15,478 nucleotides of DNA, from assembly GCA_947259605.1 (NCBI GenBank), contig CAMYMX010000022.1, positions 1-15,478 of the forward strand, read 5' to 3'. The stretch's first letter is position 1; each line of letters starts with the position of its first letter. Made by a program: the position numbers and the translations under genes. This stretch comes from an uncultured Polyangiaceae bacterium. GTDB lineage: Bacteria > Myxococcota_A > Polyangia > Polyangiales > Houyiibacteriaceae. Shown in pieces: positions 1 to 7,633 of the stretch. The notes under the pieces are model-generated. The model was not told the origin of the DNA, did not search any database, and worked only from the letters and a program-made list of their open reading frames with translations.

Positions 1-17
1 CCGTAGGGCCCGTGTCG
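1..17 (+). terminator. Possible right half of a hairpin cut by the window edge
   Basis: The first bases, CCGTAGGGCCCGTGTC, match CCGTAGGGCC-GTGTC at 6279-6293 except for one extra C. There the sequence forms the loop and 3' arm of a hairpin directly after the UvrA-like gene. Here the 5' arm would lie outside the window, and a T-rich stretch (GGTTTTGGTT) follows. It could be the 3' hairpin of a plus-strand gene ending just left of the window. This is inference from similarity, because the missing arm cannot be seen. Confidence 0.25.
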
Positions 18-27
18 GTTTTGGTTA

Positions 28-139
28 CACCGCCCGCCCACCCCCACCCGTAATCCTCCCTGGCGCGGCGGTCGCTTTGCTCCGCCTTGCCGGCGCTTCG
101 CGCCGGGCTTCGCCCTGCGGGCTCGCGCTGCCGCCTGCT
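28..139 (+). repeat. GC-rich hairpin module, copy 1
   Basis: This stretch of about 112 bp is nearly identical to 10228-10340 in the same orientation. By eye I count about nine substitutions and two 1-bp indels. Both copies begin CACCGCCC, contain CCCCCACCCGTAATCCTCCC, and carry two neighbouring hairpins. The first is CCGGCGC (90-96) pairing with GCGCCGG (100-106). The second is GCCC (112-115) pairing with GGGC (119-122). A third option, GGGC 105-108 with GCCC 112-115, excludes the second. The module has no plausible coding content. It is an intergenic repeat of unknown function, similar in style to REP/BIME-type palindromes. Confidence 0.75.
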
Positions 140-193
140 GTCTTAGGGGGGGTGTTTCGGTGCCGCTCTTATCCACAAATGAATATGAATGGA

Positions 194-383
194 GGGGCGC
201 GGAAAAAGACGCGATATGGGGCGGAGTCGACGTGTGAGTGACAATCGGCAAGACAGCAACCACCGCCGATTGGCGCGAGCTCCGAGGGGCGGCTTGCGTG
301 GCCTCAGGCTCCCAGCCCCTCCGGCCACCTTTGCAAGCCGCCCCGTTCGACGCAGCCCCGTGTCGCGCCTTTTTCCGCGCCCC
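194..383 (+). repeat. Palindromic intergenic element, full copy A (about 190 bp)
   Basis: Terminal inverted repeats of 21 bp (194-214 and 363-383) differ at one position. They start GGGGCGCGGAAAAAG and end CTTTTTCCGCGCCCC. Inside are two more perfect stems. CAATCGGC (242-249) pairs with GCCGATTG (265-272). GGGGCGGCTTGC (286-297) pairs with GCAAGCCGCCCC (333-344), and nested within it GTGGCC (298-303) pairs with GGCCAC (323-328). The folded form is an outer stem closing a junction of two hairpins. The element is the inverted counterpart of 15268-15453. It ends 21 nt beyond the stop codon of the minus-strand GAF gene. No transposase is present, so a MITE-like origin, a terminator or an RNA element all remain possible. 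Bases 140-193 to its left show nothing I can assign. Confidence 0.85.
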
Positions 384-404
384 GTCAGCGCCAGCGTCAG
401 CGGG

Positions 405-1724
405 CTAGCGGCTTTCGGGGATGGCTTGGGCTTTGGGCATCGAGGCGCCTCGTGCCACGAAGGCGCTCAGCTGCTGGGTAATGTAGTCGACGACTTCGCA
501 GTCGGCCTCGGTGAACATGCCGCGGATGGAGCTGTTGGCAAGTTGCAGGACGCCGAACATGCGGCCTCGGTGGACGAGCGGGCGGTACAAGAGGGCGCGC
601 ACGTCGAGGCCCGGGACGCCGTCGATGTTTTCGTCGAAGCGCGGATCGGCGGCGGCATCGGCAAGCACCAGTACGGCGTGCTCGCCGAGCTCGCTTGCTG
701 CGGCCAGGAGACCCGAAGCGCAGGGAAGGCCCTGTCCATGTCTCGCGTTGGCGCCGGTTCCCCGCGCGGCGACGACTCGGAATTGATCGGTGTTGATGTC
801 GAGGAGGAACGCAGCGGTAGCCTCCGACGGGACCAGCTCTTCGAGAAGGTGGACCGCGAACTCCAAGGCCTCGGCGCGGTTCTTCATGAAGAGCAGGTCA
901 TGGCAGGCCTCAAACGCAGTCGCGAGTCGGTCCTCGGTCGGGGGTGGGGCCACGCTGCTGACCCTCGGCGCCTCGGAATGGCGGGTCTCATCCTCGAGCG
1001 GGAACTCGATGTCGATGCTCTCGTTCCAATCTTTCCACTCGACGCGCACGACCGGAGGGTGGTTTGGCTCGCGTTTCCAGATGTGATCGAAGAGCTCGAT
1101 TCGCACGAACTTCGCGCTGCGCTCCTGGGCAAGCTCGTCTTGCACGTCGCGCAGCAGCTTGGTGGCGAGCTTTTCCCCCGTTCCGGTTTCGAAGGGCACT
1201 GGTATGGCGTACATGCGCTCGCGGAAATGAATCGGGCTCGAGCTCGTGGGGTTCTCGTCTCTGGAGGCCAGAAGGATCAGCTTGCTTTCGACCGTCGCCG
1301 GTGGTGGGCTGGTTGGCTGTGGCGCGCTGGCTCGGCGAACCCGGATGGGCTCGGGCGCGGCGGACGGAGTCGGCTTCGGCGAAGGTTGGAATGCGGCTTT
1401 GGGCTGGAGTGGAATCGGATCCCCCGAGCCTGGGCGACGGCGATTGGCTGCGGAGGCTGCTGCATCCGCAACAGTCGGTGTCGCGCTCGGCGATTCGGCC
1501 GGAAGGACCTGATAACGCCGGCGTTGACGCGCGTCTTGGATGGTGACGGTCCCGTTTGGGTTCACGTTGCAGCTCGCCCCGGCGGGGACGCCACCCGACT
1601 CGCCGATCAAAGCGCGGCCCTGCTGTAGCGCACCGGGCCAGGTCGGCGCCTGAAGGGTCCCCAAGAACAGCGGCTCCGATCCGCCGAGCTCGCTGATTTC
1701 GACTTTCCAGTACTTCGTAGCCAC
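405..1724 (-). CDS. GAF-domain protein with two unassigned N-terminal segments
   Basis: The gene encodes 439 residues from the GTG at 1724, chosen because AAGGGA lies 4 nt upstream. An in-frame GTG at 1745 would add seven residues but has no ribosome-binding site. Residues 1-75 form a compact segment beginning VATKYWKVEIS. Residues 76-145 are a Pro/Ala/Ser-rich linker. Residues 147-245 form a second mixed alpha/beta segment rich in Trp and charged residues (VRVEWKDWNESIDIEFPLE). Residues about 265-425 resemble a GAF domain, with the typical ALLYRPLVHRGRMFGVLQLAN strand-turn-strand near its end. GAF domains bind small ligands or mediate signalling contacts; no catalytic output domain is fused. 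There is no signal peptide, so it should be cytoplasmic. It is divergent from an atypical response regulator across about 95 bp. The GAF call is good; the ligand and pathway are unknown. Confidence 0.8.
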   Translation of the reverse strand: MATKYWKVEISELGGSEPLFLGTLQAPTWPGALQQGRALIGESGGVPAGASCNVNPNGTVTIQDARQRRRYQVLPAESPSATPTVADAAASAANRRRPGSGDPIPLQPKAAFQPSPKPTPSAAPEPIRVRRASAPQPTSPPPATVESKLILLASRDENPTSSSPIHFRERMYAIPVPFETGTGEKLATKLLRDVQDELAQERSAKFVRIELFDHIWKREPNHPPVVRVEWKDWNESIDIEFPLEDETRHSEAPRVSSVAPPPTEDRLATAFEACHDLLFMKNRAEALEFAVHLLEELVPSEATAAFLLDINTDQFRVVAARGTGANARHGQGLPCASGLLAAASELGEHAVLVLADAAADPRFDENIDGVPGLDVRALLYRPLVHRGRMFGVLQLANSSIRGMFTEADCEVVDYITQQLSAFVARGASMPKAQAIPESR

Positions 1725-1818
1725 GTGGTCCCTTGTGCGCCGCACATGATACCCGGGATCGCGGGCAAAGTCCTATCTCCGGCTAGCGCAGTGAGGGTGG
1801 CCAGTGTAGGTACGGCCC

Positions 1819-2496
1819 GTGTGGATTCTCGTGATCGGTCGTGAGGGCCTCGAAGAGCGCGAGGGGAGCGCGGTGGCTTGCCTTCACGAGCTGGGCTGCG
1901 AGATCCAAACCGCTAACTTCTGGGATCGCTTGGATACCGAGGAGCTGGTCAAAAACCCGCCCACCGTGGTCATCATCGAAGCGGGCGACGAGGGGGATGC
2001 CGGCCGCGCCGCGCTGGTTCGGGTCCGAGCGGCCGAGCCGTTCCAAGAGGTGCCGGTCATCATCGGCGTCACGCTCAACGCGGTTTCGCGCCTCGATGCA
2101 GGCGACGGCTTCGATGATTTCGCCCTGATGCCGTATGTCCCGGCGGAGCTCTACATGCGGATTCGTCGCGTCGAGTGGAGCCGAAGTGAGTTTGCACAGC
2201 AAGAGCGGATCAAGATGGGGCCGCTCTGCATCGATCTGGCGGCCCACGAGGTCACGGTCGACGGCCGGAATCGCCAGCTTACCCATCAAGAGTTCGCGCT
2301 CCTGAGCTTTCTTTGTCAGAACCGCGGCCGAGTGTTCTCCCGGCGACAGCTCCTCGAGCGGGTTTGGGGCGTCGACTACTACGGAAGCAGCCGCACCGTC
2401 GACATTCACGTTCGTCGTCTTCGAATGAAGTTGGGCCACACCGTCAACAACCTCGAGACGGTTCGTGGCGCTGGCTACAAGATGAAGGAACCCTGA
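1819..2496 (+). CDS. OmpR/PhoB-type winged-helix regulator with degenerate receiver
   Basis: The protein has 225 residues and starts at GTG 1819. Residues 2-118 follow the receiver fold pattern but lack the phosphorylation chemistry. The N-terminal acidic pair is G7-R8, the phospho-acceptor Asp position is E54 (in VVIIEAGDE), and the conserved Lys before Pro is M104 (DDFALMPY). Residues about 130-223 are a canonical trans_reg_C winged helix: an N-terminal beta sheet, LTHQEFALLSFL, the recognition-helix region SRTVDIHVRRLRMKL, and the wing VRGAGYKM. It should bind DNA, and the Glu may mimic the phosphorylated state. No histidine kinase lies nearby. Its TGA overlaps the pdxA ATG (TGATG), so the two are probably translationally coupled. 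The DNA-binding call is firm; phosphorylation-independent control is inference. Confidence 0.9.
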   Translation: MWILVIGREGLEEREGSAVACLHELGCEIQTANFWDRLDTEELVKNPPTVVIIEAGDEGDAGRAALVRVRAAEPFQEVPVIIGVTLNAVSRLDAGDGFDDFALMPYVPAELYMRIRRVEWSRSEFAQQERIKMGPLCIDLAAHEVTVDGRNRQLTHQEFALLSFLCQNRGRVFSRRQLLERVWGVDYYGSSRTVDIHVRRLRMKLGHTVNNLETVRGAGYKMKEP

Positions 2497-3512
2497 TGCT
2501 TCGGCCGCTCGCGATTTCGGCGGGTGACCCGGCCGGCGTCGGACCTGCGGTGACGGCGGCGGCCCTCGCTCGATCTTTAGGTAGCGATCGCGCGCTCGTC
2601 TATGGTGATGCCGCGTGGATGGAACGCGCCTTTCAGCGCTACGGCTTCGAGGCGTCGAAACGAATGGAACTGGCTGAGGCGAAGAACCTGAGCCCCGGTG
2701 AAGTCGGCCTCGTCCACGTGGCTGATTGGCCGCTCGCGATGGTGCAGGCGAGAGCGCCGACCATCGCCGGAGGCGGCGCACAGCGCGAAGCGCTCGAAAA
2801 GGCGTGCGATGCCTGCATTGACGGGACGGCTCGCGCAATCGTGACGGGACCAGTCAGCAAAGAAGCCGTGAGCCTCTCGGGCGTGTCGTTTCGGGGTCAG
2901 ACGGAGCATCTCGCGCGGCGCGCTGGGGTGAACGTCGAGGGGGTGACGATGATGTTTCTGGGCCCACGCCTCAAGGTTGCCCTGGTCGCGACCCACTGGC
3001 CGATTAAGCGCGTGCCGTCGACCGTCACGCGCGCTCACATCGAGCGAACGGTGCGGCACTTGATCGCCGCGCTGTCACGCTGGTCGCCGGACGCGACGCC
3101 GTTGCGCATCGAAGTGTCCGGGCTCAATCCACATGCCGGCGAAGGCGGCCTTCTCGGTACCGAGGAAGAGACCATCATCGGACCGACGCTCGACGCGCTT
3201 CGAGAGGAAGCCCCATTTTCGAAGGGCGAGGTGGAGCTGATCGGGCCGACACCGGCGGAGGCGGCGTTTCGCAATGCGGCCGATGGTCGCGCCCACGGTG
3301 TCGTGGCGATGTTTCACGATCAGGCGACGATTCCTTCGAAGCTCCTCGACTGGGGCGAAGCGGTGAATGTGACCTGGGGCCTGCCGTTCGTGCGCACGAG
3401 CGTCGACCACGGCGTCGCGTATGATGCAGCCGCGGCGGGCCACGCGTCGGAGAGCGGCATGATCGCCGCCGTCCAGGCTGCGCAACGCCTGACCGGCGAG
3501 CCGCAGGGATGA
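2496..3512 (+). CDS. pdxA: 4-hydroxythreonine-4-phosphate dehydrogenase PdxA
   Basis: The protein has 338 residues, close to the roughly 330 of the family. PdxA oxidises 4-phosphohydroxy-L-threonine with NAD in the DXP-dependent pathway to pyridoxal 5'-phosphate, in the cytoplasm. The start is the ATG that overlaps the regulator's stop, giving the family N-terminus ISAGDPAGVGP (residues 7-17). The three metal-binding histidines are visible: H167 (ATHWPI), H213 (NPHAGEGG) and H274 (MFHDQ). The C-terminal LGLPF-type motif reads WGLPFVRTSVDHG (294-306). One oddity is that the usual GHTE substrate-contact motif reads GQTE at residues 134-137, so the His is replaced by Gln. The related PdxA2 enzymes of threonate/erythronate catabolism are an alternative, but no sugar-acid gene is nearby. 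It overlaps the next gene by ATGA. Confidence 0.93.
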   Translation: MLRPLAISAGDPAGVGPAVTAAALARSLGSDRALVYGDAAWMERAFQRYGFEASKRMELAEAKNLSPGEVGLVHVADWPLAMVQARAPTIAGGGAQREALEKACDACIDGTARAIVTGPVSKEAVSLSGVSFRGQTEHLARRAGVNVEGVTMMFLGPRLKVALVATHWPIKRVPSTVTRAHIERTVRHLIAALSRWSPDATPLRIEVSGLNPHAGEGGLLGTEEETIIGPTLDALREEAPFSKGEVELIGPTPAEAAFRNAADGRAHGVVAMFHDQATIPSKLLDWGEAVNVTWGLPFVRTSVDHGVAYDAAAAGHASESGMIAAVQAAQRLTGEPQG

Positions 3513-6271
3513 CGGCAGACATCGTCATTCGAGGAGCCCGCGAACACAACCTGAAAGACATCACGCTGCGCCTCCCGAAGGGGCGGCTGACGGTGGTGAC
3601 GGGACCGAGTGGAAGCGGCAAGTCGAGCCTGGTCTTCGACACGCTCTACGCCGAAGGCCAGCGCAGGTATGTCGAGTCGCTCAGCGGGCACGCACGACGC
3701 GTGCTCACCAAGCTCAAGCGCCCGAACGTCGGCGTCATCGAAGGCCTCTGCCCGGCGATCGCGGTGCGCGAGCGCGCTCCTTCGCGTAACCCTCGGTCGA
3801 CGGTGGGCACGCGGACCGAGGTCAACGACTACATGCGCGTGCTCTTCGCCACGATCGGGGAGGTGCACTGCCCTGTCTGCGGCGAACGACTCACGGCGCA
3901 CTCGGTCGCGCAGGTCGTGCAGGAGGCCTCGCGTCTTCCGGAGGGCACGCGCTTCGCCGTCCAGGCCCCGATCGTACAGGCGGGCGCCGCGGTTCCTAAA
4001 GAGCTTGGCGCCGACTTGCGCAGCAAGGGCTTCGTTCGCCTGCGCGTCGACGATGCTCTGGTCGATTTGGAGGACCTCGGGACGCTCCCTGCCGGGGTGT
4101 CGGTCGACGTGGTCATCGACCGCCTCTCGGTCCGAGACGGGGTCGGATCTCGCCTGGCCGAAGCCGTCGAGCTCGCTTATCAACTGAGCGGCGGCGTGGT
4201 CGAGCTCCGCGAGAAGGAAGGCAAACGGCATCGGTTCTCCGAACACTACGCGTGCTTCGAAGGCCATGCGTCGATTCCACGTGTGACTCCGCAGCTCTTT
4301 TCGTTCAACACGCCGCTTGGCGCCTGCGCAAGCTGTGACGGCCTCGGCCTGACGCGGAAGTTCACCGTCGAGCTGGCGGTGACCGACCCGAGCCTTTCGT
4401 TGAGGCGCGGCGCGGTGACCGCCTGGGGGAAACCAAGCCTCGTGTACTACCGATCGATGCTGGAGAAGATCGGCGCGGCGGGTGTCGATCTCGACGAGCC
4501 TTTCGAGAAGCTCGACCAGAAGCAGCGCCGCATTGCGCGCGATGGCGGCGCCGGGTTCGAGGGCATTTTGCCAGGCCTCGAACGGCGAGCCCGCGAATAC
4601 GCGCGTCGCAATCTTGCCGAGGGTGGGGATGAAGAGCGTGTTCTGGAGTTCCTCGACGAGGAGCTTGGCCAGTTCGCTCGCATGGAGACCTGCCCTACGT
4701 GTGACGGTTCGCGCCTAAACCAGAACGCGCGCTCGGTACGTATCGAAGGCCGAGCGATAGACGAGCTGAGTGCGCTCGGGCTGAGCGACCTTCAGCGCTG
4801 GCTCGATGGCGTCGAAGTTTCGCCACAGCGCGAGGCGGCGGTACGACCCTTGCTCCGGTCGGTCGGAGACCGGCTCGCGTTCCTTCAGCGCGTCGGCCTT
4901 GGATACCTCAGCCTCGACCGAAGCGCGGGGAGCCTGTCGGCAGGCGAATCCCAGCGCGTCCACCTGGCGACGCAGCTCGGCTCTCGTTTGTCCGGTGTGC
5001 TTTATGTGCTCGACGAGCCGACCGCAGGCCTTCACCCCGCCGATGCCGCGCAGCTCTTGGGGACGCTACGCGATCTTCGTGACCTCGGGAACACCTTGGT
5101 GGTGGTCGAGCACGACGAGCAAACGATGCGCGCCGCCGAGCACATGGTCGAGATGGGGCCCGGTGCGGGGGAGCTTGGGGGTGAGCTGGTCGCCGAAGGT
5201 AGCGTCGCCGAGATCATCGCGAACGAGAGCTCCCTGACCGGCGCCTATCTGTCGGGGCGCCGGACCGTCGAAGTGCCTACGCAGCGGCGGACCGGCATAG
5301 GCTCGCTTTCCGTCCGGGTCGCATCGCTCCACACCCTGCGTGACGTTCGCGCGGAGTTCCCGCTACATGCCTTTTGCTGTGTCACGGGGGTGAGCGGAAG
5401 CGGCAAGAGCTCGCTGATCGTCGATGCGCTGCTGCCCGCGGCTCGGGCGAAGCTCGGACTCAGCGCGGACGTTCCCCCGGGCGTGTCGGTCGAAGGAGGC
5501 CAGGGGCTCGAGCGGGTGTCATTCGTCGATTCCACACCGATCGGACGGAGCGGCCGCTCCAACCCGGCGACGTATCTCGGTTTGCTCGGGCCGCTGCGAG
5601 AGCTCTTCGCAGGTCTCCGTGAAGCGCGTGCGCGGGGCTATCGCGCCGGGCGATTCAGCTTCAACGTCAAGGGCGGCCGCTGCGAGGCGTGTAAGGGCGA
5701 AGGCGTCCAGCGAATCGCGATGCAGCTGCTGCCTGATGCAGAAGTCGAGTGCGAAGTCTGCGGCGGCAGCCGATACAACGAGGAGACGCTGCAGATTCGG
5801 TATCGCGGCTTGAACATCGCGGAGGTGCTCTCGCTCCCGGTTGAAGAGGCGCACACCCTCTTCGAAGCGGTGCCGGCGGTGCGTTCGCGCCTCGAAGCCC
5901 TGCGCCGCGTCGGCCTCGGATACCTGGAGCTCGGCCGGCGCTCGACCACCCTGAGTAGCGGCGAGGCCCAGCGCATCAAGCTTGCCCGCGACCTCGCCCA
6001 GCCCGCCCGCAAGCCCACGCTCTACATCTTCGACGAGCCGACGCGAGGCCTGCACTTCGTCGACGTCGAGCAGCTGATCGGCATCCTCCACCAGCTCGTC
6101 GAAAGCGGCCACACCGTCATCGCCGTCGAGCACCAGCTCGATGTGATTCGGAACGCGGACTTCGTGCTCGACCTCGGGCCGGGATCGGGACCGGACGGGG
6201 GGAGGGTGGTTGCCTCGGGGACGCCGGAGGAGGTTAGGGGGAGTGGGTCGATGACTGGGGGGTTTGTTTAG
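3509..6271 (+). CDS. UvrA-family ATPase, probable divergent UvrA paralogue
   Basis: The protein has 920 residues, against about 940 for UvrA, the damage-recognition ATPase of nucleotide excision repair. Visible features in order are Walker A GPSGSGKSS (32-40), NPRSTVGT (94-101), a UvrB-binding-like region (about 125-245), CASC (273-276), CPTC (395-398), signature LSAGESQR (476-483), Walker B VLDEPTAGLH (500-509), second Walker A GVSGSGKSS (627-635), SNPATY (684-689), a zinc hairpin with C725, C728, C748 and C751, signature LSSGEAQR (815-822) and FDEPTRGLH (841-849). Several are unusual: both ABC signatures deviate from LSGGE, the first zinc module lacks one Cys (CFEG, 249-252), and the RKGE-type motif of the UvrB-binding region is replaced by QAGAAVPKE. 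It is clearly UvrA-family. Whether it is the housekeeping uvrA or a paralogue cannot be settled here; I favour a paralogue. Confidence 0.88.
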   Translation: MTADIVIRGAREHNLKDITLRLPKGRLTVVTGPSGSGKSSLVFDTLYAEGQRRYVESLSGHARRVLTKLKRPNVGVIEGLCPAIAVRERAPSRNPRSTVGTRTEVNDYMRVLFATIGEVHCPVCGERLTAHSVAQVVQEASRLPEGTRFAVQAPIVQAGAAVPKELGADLRSKGFVRLRVDDALVDLEDLGTLPAGVSVDVVIDRLSVRDGVGSRLAEAVELAYQLSGGVVELREKEGKRHRFSEHYACFEGHASIPRVTPQLFSFNTPLGACASCDGLGLTRKFTVELAVTDPSLSLRRGAVTAWGKPSLVYYRSMLEKIGAAGVDLDEPFEKLDQKQRRIARDGGAGFEGILPGLERRAREYARRNLAEGGDEERVLEFLDEELGQFARMETCPTCDGSRLNQNARSVRIEGRAIDELSALGLSDLQRWLDGVEVSPQREAAVRPLLRSVGDRLAFLQRVGLGYLSLDRSAGSLSAGESQRVHLATQLGSRLSGVLYVLDEPTAGLHPADAAQLLGTLRDLRDLGNTLVVVEHDEQTMRAAEHMVEMGPGAGELGGELVAEGSVAEIIANESSLTGAYLSGRRTVEVPTQRRTGIGSLSVRVASLHTLRDVRAEFPLHAFCCVTGVSGSGKSSLIVDALLPAARAKLGLSADVPPGVSVEGGQGLERVSFVDSTPIGRSGRSNPATYLGLLGPLRELFAGLREARARGYRAGRFSFNVKGGRCEACKGEGVQRIAMQLLPDAEVECEVCGGSRYNEETLQIRYRGLNIAEVLSLPVEEAHTLFEAVPAVRSRLEALRRVGLGYLELGRRSTTLSSGEAQRIKLARDLAQPARKPTLYIFDEPTRGLHFVDVEQLIGILHQLVESGHTVIAVEHQLDVIRNADFVLDLGPGSGPDGGRVVASGTPEEVRGSGSMTGGFV

Positions 6272-6293
6272 GACGTGGCCGTAGGGCCGTGTC
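6272..6293 (+). terminator. Hairpin directly after the UvrA-like gene
   Basis: The sequence immediately after the TAG can fold as GACGTGGCC (6272-6280), loop GTAG, GGCCGTGTC (6285-6293). This is a nine-pair stem that uses two G-U wobbles in plus-strand RNA. On the minus strand those two pairs become A-C mismatches, so the structure favours plus-strand transcripts. No U-tract follows, so it is either a weak or factor-assisted terminator or a 3' stabilising hairpin. It sits in the 45-bp gap between convergent genes. Confidence 0.5.
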
Positions 6294-6316
6294 AGTGCCA
6301 GCTTTGCGTTGACGGC

Positions 6317-7633
6317 TTAGCCGCTGGCGTTCAGCGATCGACTGAAGGCGTCGCCAACGGTCACGCAGGCTTCTCGGACTTCGAGCTCGCCGCCGACGAG
6401 GATGGCCAAGGGGTTGACCTCGACGGATTCGATCTGCGCGCGCCACTGATGGACGAAGGCGGCCAGGCGCATCAGGACGTCCCCGATGGCGCTGACGGCT
6501 TGGGTTCGCTCTTGTGGGGTGCCGGAGAGGAGCAGCGAGCTTCCTCGGAGTCGGAGCAAGACGCGTTCGAGCGCCTTGGCGGTTGCGGGGAGAACGGTTT
6601 GGGTCGTATCGCCCGATGCACGGCCGTGGGGATCGGCAAAGCCGATCTCCGCCAAGACCGGGCCTGCGGCGAGGGGCTCCATGCGAACGCGAAGCAGGGT
6701 GCGCGCCATCGTCGAGGCGCTTACGGTGACGCCGAGCAGCCTTGCGTCGCGCGATCGGTTTTTGGCCATGGCCATGATTTGGCGAAACGCGTCGCGCGCT
6801 TGGCCGGCCGAGTACACCTCGGCCGCCAGGTCCGGGTGGTCCCAGAGTCGGAGATCGGGTGACGCCAGGGCGACACGAACCGGGAAACCGATGCGCGCGG
6901 CTTCAGACGCTGCACGCGAAGGCGTGGCGCAGAGCTCTTCGAGGGGCAGGGGAACGTCGTACGGACCGAGGGCTGCCTTGCTGGCGGGATCGGAGAGCGC
7001 GCGTTTCGGTCCTAGGATCACGTCGAGCACGGCATCGGCTTCGACGCCCTGGACCACCGGGACCTTGGGACGGGAGGGGTCTTGCGATGCGCGCAGCGCC
7101 CGGAGCGCAGCTGCGACGTCCCGGGGGTAGCCAATCGGCATACGCGGCCCGCCGTCGGCTTCGTGGGCGATGAGTCCGTCGTCGATGCGAACGAACCTTC
7201 CGTCGCTCCGGTGACCCACGCTTTCACCGAGCCGGACGCGATCGACCGCCGGGAGCTCTTTGGTCGTGGCCGCCCAGGGGCGTTCGGTCCCCAGCTCGAG
7301 CAAAGCAGCGACGGCGACCAGGGGTCCGGTTTCGTCGACGGCGGGCAGGCCCAGGTCGTGAAGGAGGTCCAGCGGCTGAGGGCCGATGACCGCCACGGGG
7401 ATCCTTTGCTTCCGAGCCCGCATCGCCTCGGCCAGCCGGACGACAGCGTCGGCGCTCAACGGCGTCTCCATGGCGACTCCTGCGAGACCGCCGCCGTTCA
7501 AGGCGTCAATCGCGGCTTCCCAGGGCCGCTCGTGGACCTCCGGCTCTAGCGACAGACCAATCCGCCCGGCGCCGCGCGCCACCTCGACTGCCAGCTCCGG
7601 GCAATCACAGAACATGCTCCACGCTTTTGGCAT
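6317..7633 (-). CDS. Degenerate ADP-forming acyl-CoA synthetase-like (ATP-grasp) protein
   Basis: The protein has 438 residues with ATG at 7633; a second ATG at 7615 is also possible. Residues about 15-110 look like the flavodoxin-like ligase domain of succinyl-CoA or ADP-forming acyl-CoA synthetases. Residues about 225-430 follow the ATP-grasp_5 layout: SKAALGPYDVPLPLEEL, then IGFPVRVALASPDL (the counterpart of IGYPVVLK-SPD), and near the C-terminus VEVNPLAILVGG (like the DINPL motif). The nucleotide-binding Lys of VLK and the Gly-rich catalytic loop are not recognisable, and the N-terminal CoA-binding Rossmann domain is absent (the family is about 700 residues). I infer a pseudoenzyme or regulatory homologue rather than a working ligase. 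The gene stands alone and is convergent with the UvrA-like gene. Confidence 0.65.
   Translation of the reverse strand: MPKAWSMFCDCPELAVEVARGAGRIGLSLEPEVHERPWEAAIDALNGGGLAGVAMETPLSADAVVRLAEAMRARKQRIPVAVIGPQPLDLLHDLGLPAVDETGPLVAVAALLELGTERPWAATTKELPAVDRVRLGESVGHRSDGRFVRIDDGLIAHEADGGPRMPIGYPRDVAAALRALRASQDPSRPKVPVVQGVEADAVLDVILGPKRALSDPASKAALGPYDVPLPLEELCATPSRAASEAARIGFPVRVALASPDLRLWDHPDLAAEVYSAGQARDAFRQIMAMAKNRSRDARLLGVTVSASTMARTLLRVRMEPLAAGPVLAEIGFADPHGRASGDTTQTVLPATAKALERVLLRLRGSSLLLSGTPQERTQAVSAIGDVLMRLAAFVHQWRAQIESVEVNPLAILVGGELEVREACVTVGDAFSRSLNASG

Noticed and set aside
28..383. CRISPR array or tandem-repeat locus at the window start
   Set aside because: The repeats are single, long and palindromic, with no regular short repeats and spacers and no cas genes.
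189..1628. Long plus-strand open frame (479 codons) opposite the GAF gene
   Set aside because: Its first 65 residues are translated repeat DNA and the rest is antisense to a recognisable GAF domain; no domain is visible in it.
1725..1818. Promoter in the divergent gap between the GAF gene and the regulator
   Set aside because: Transcription must start here or nearby, but I found no pair of boxes with acceptable match and spacing in either direction.
1783..2838. Minus-strand open frame of 351 codons across the regulator and pdxA
   Set aside because: It is antisense to two well-recognised proteins and has no recognisable domain; long open antisense frames are common in high-GC DNA.
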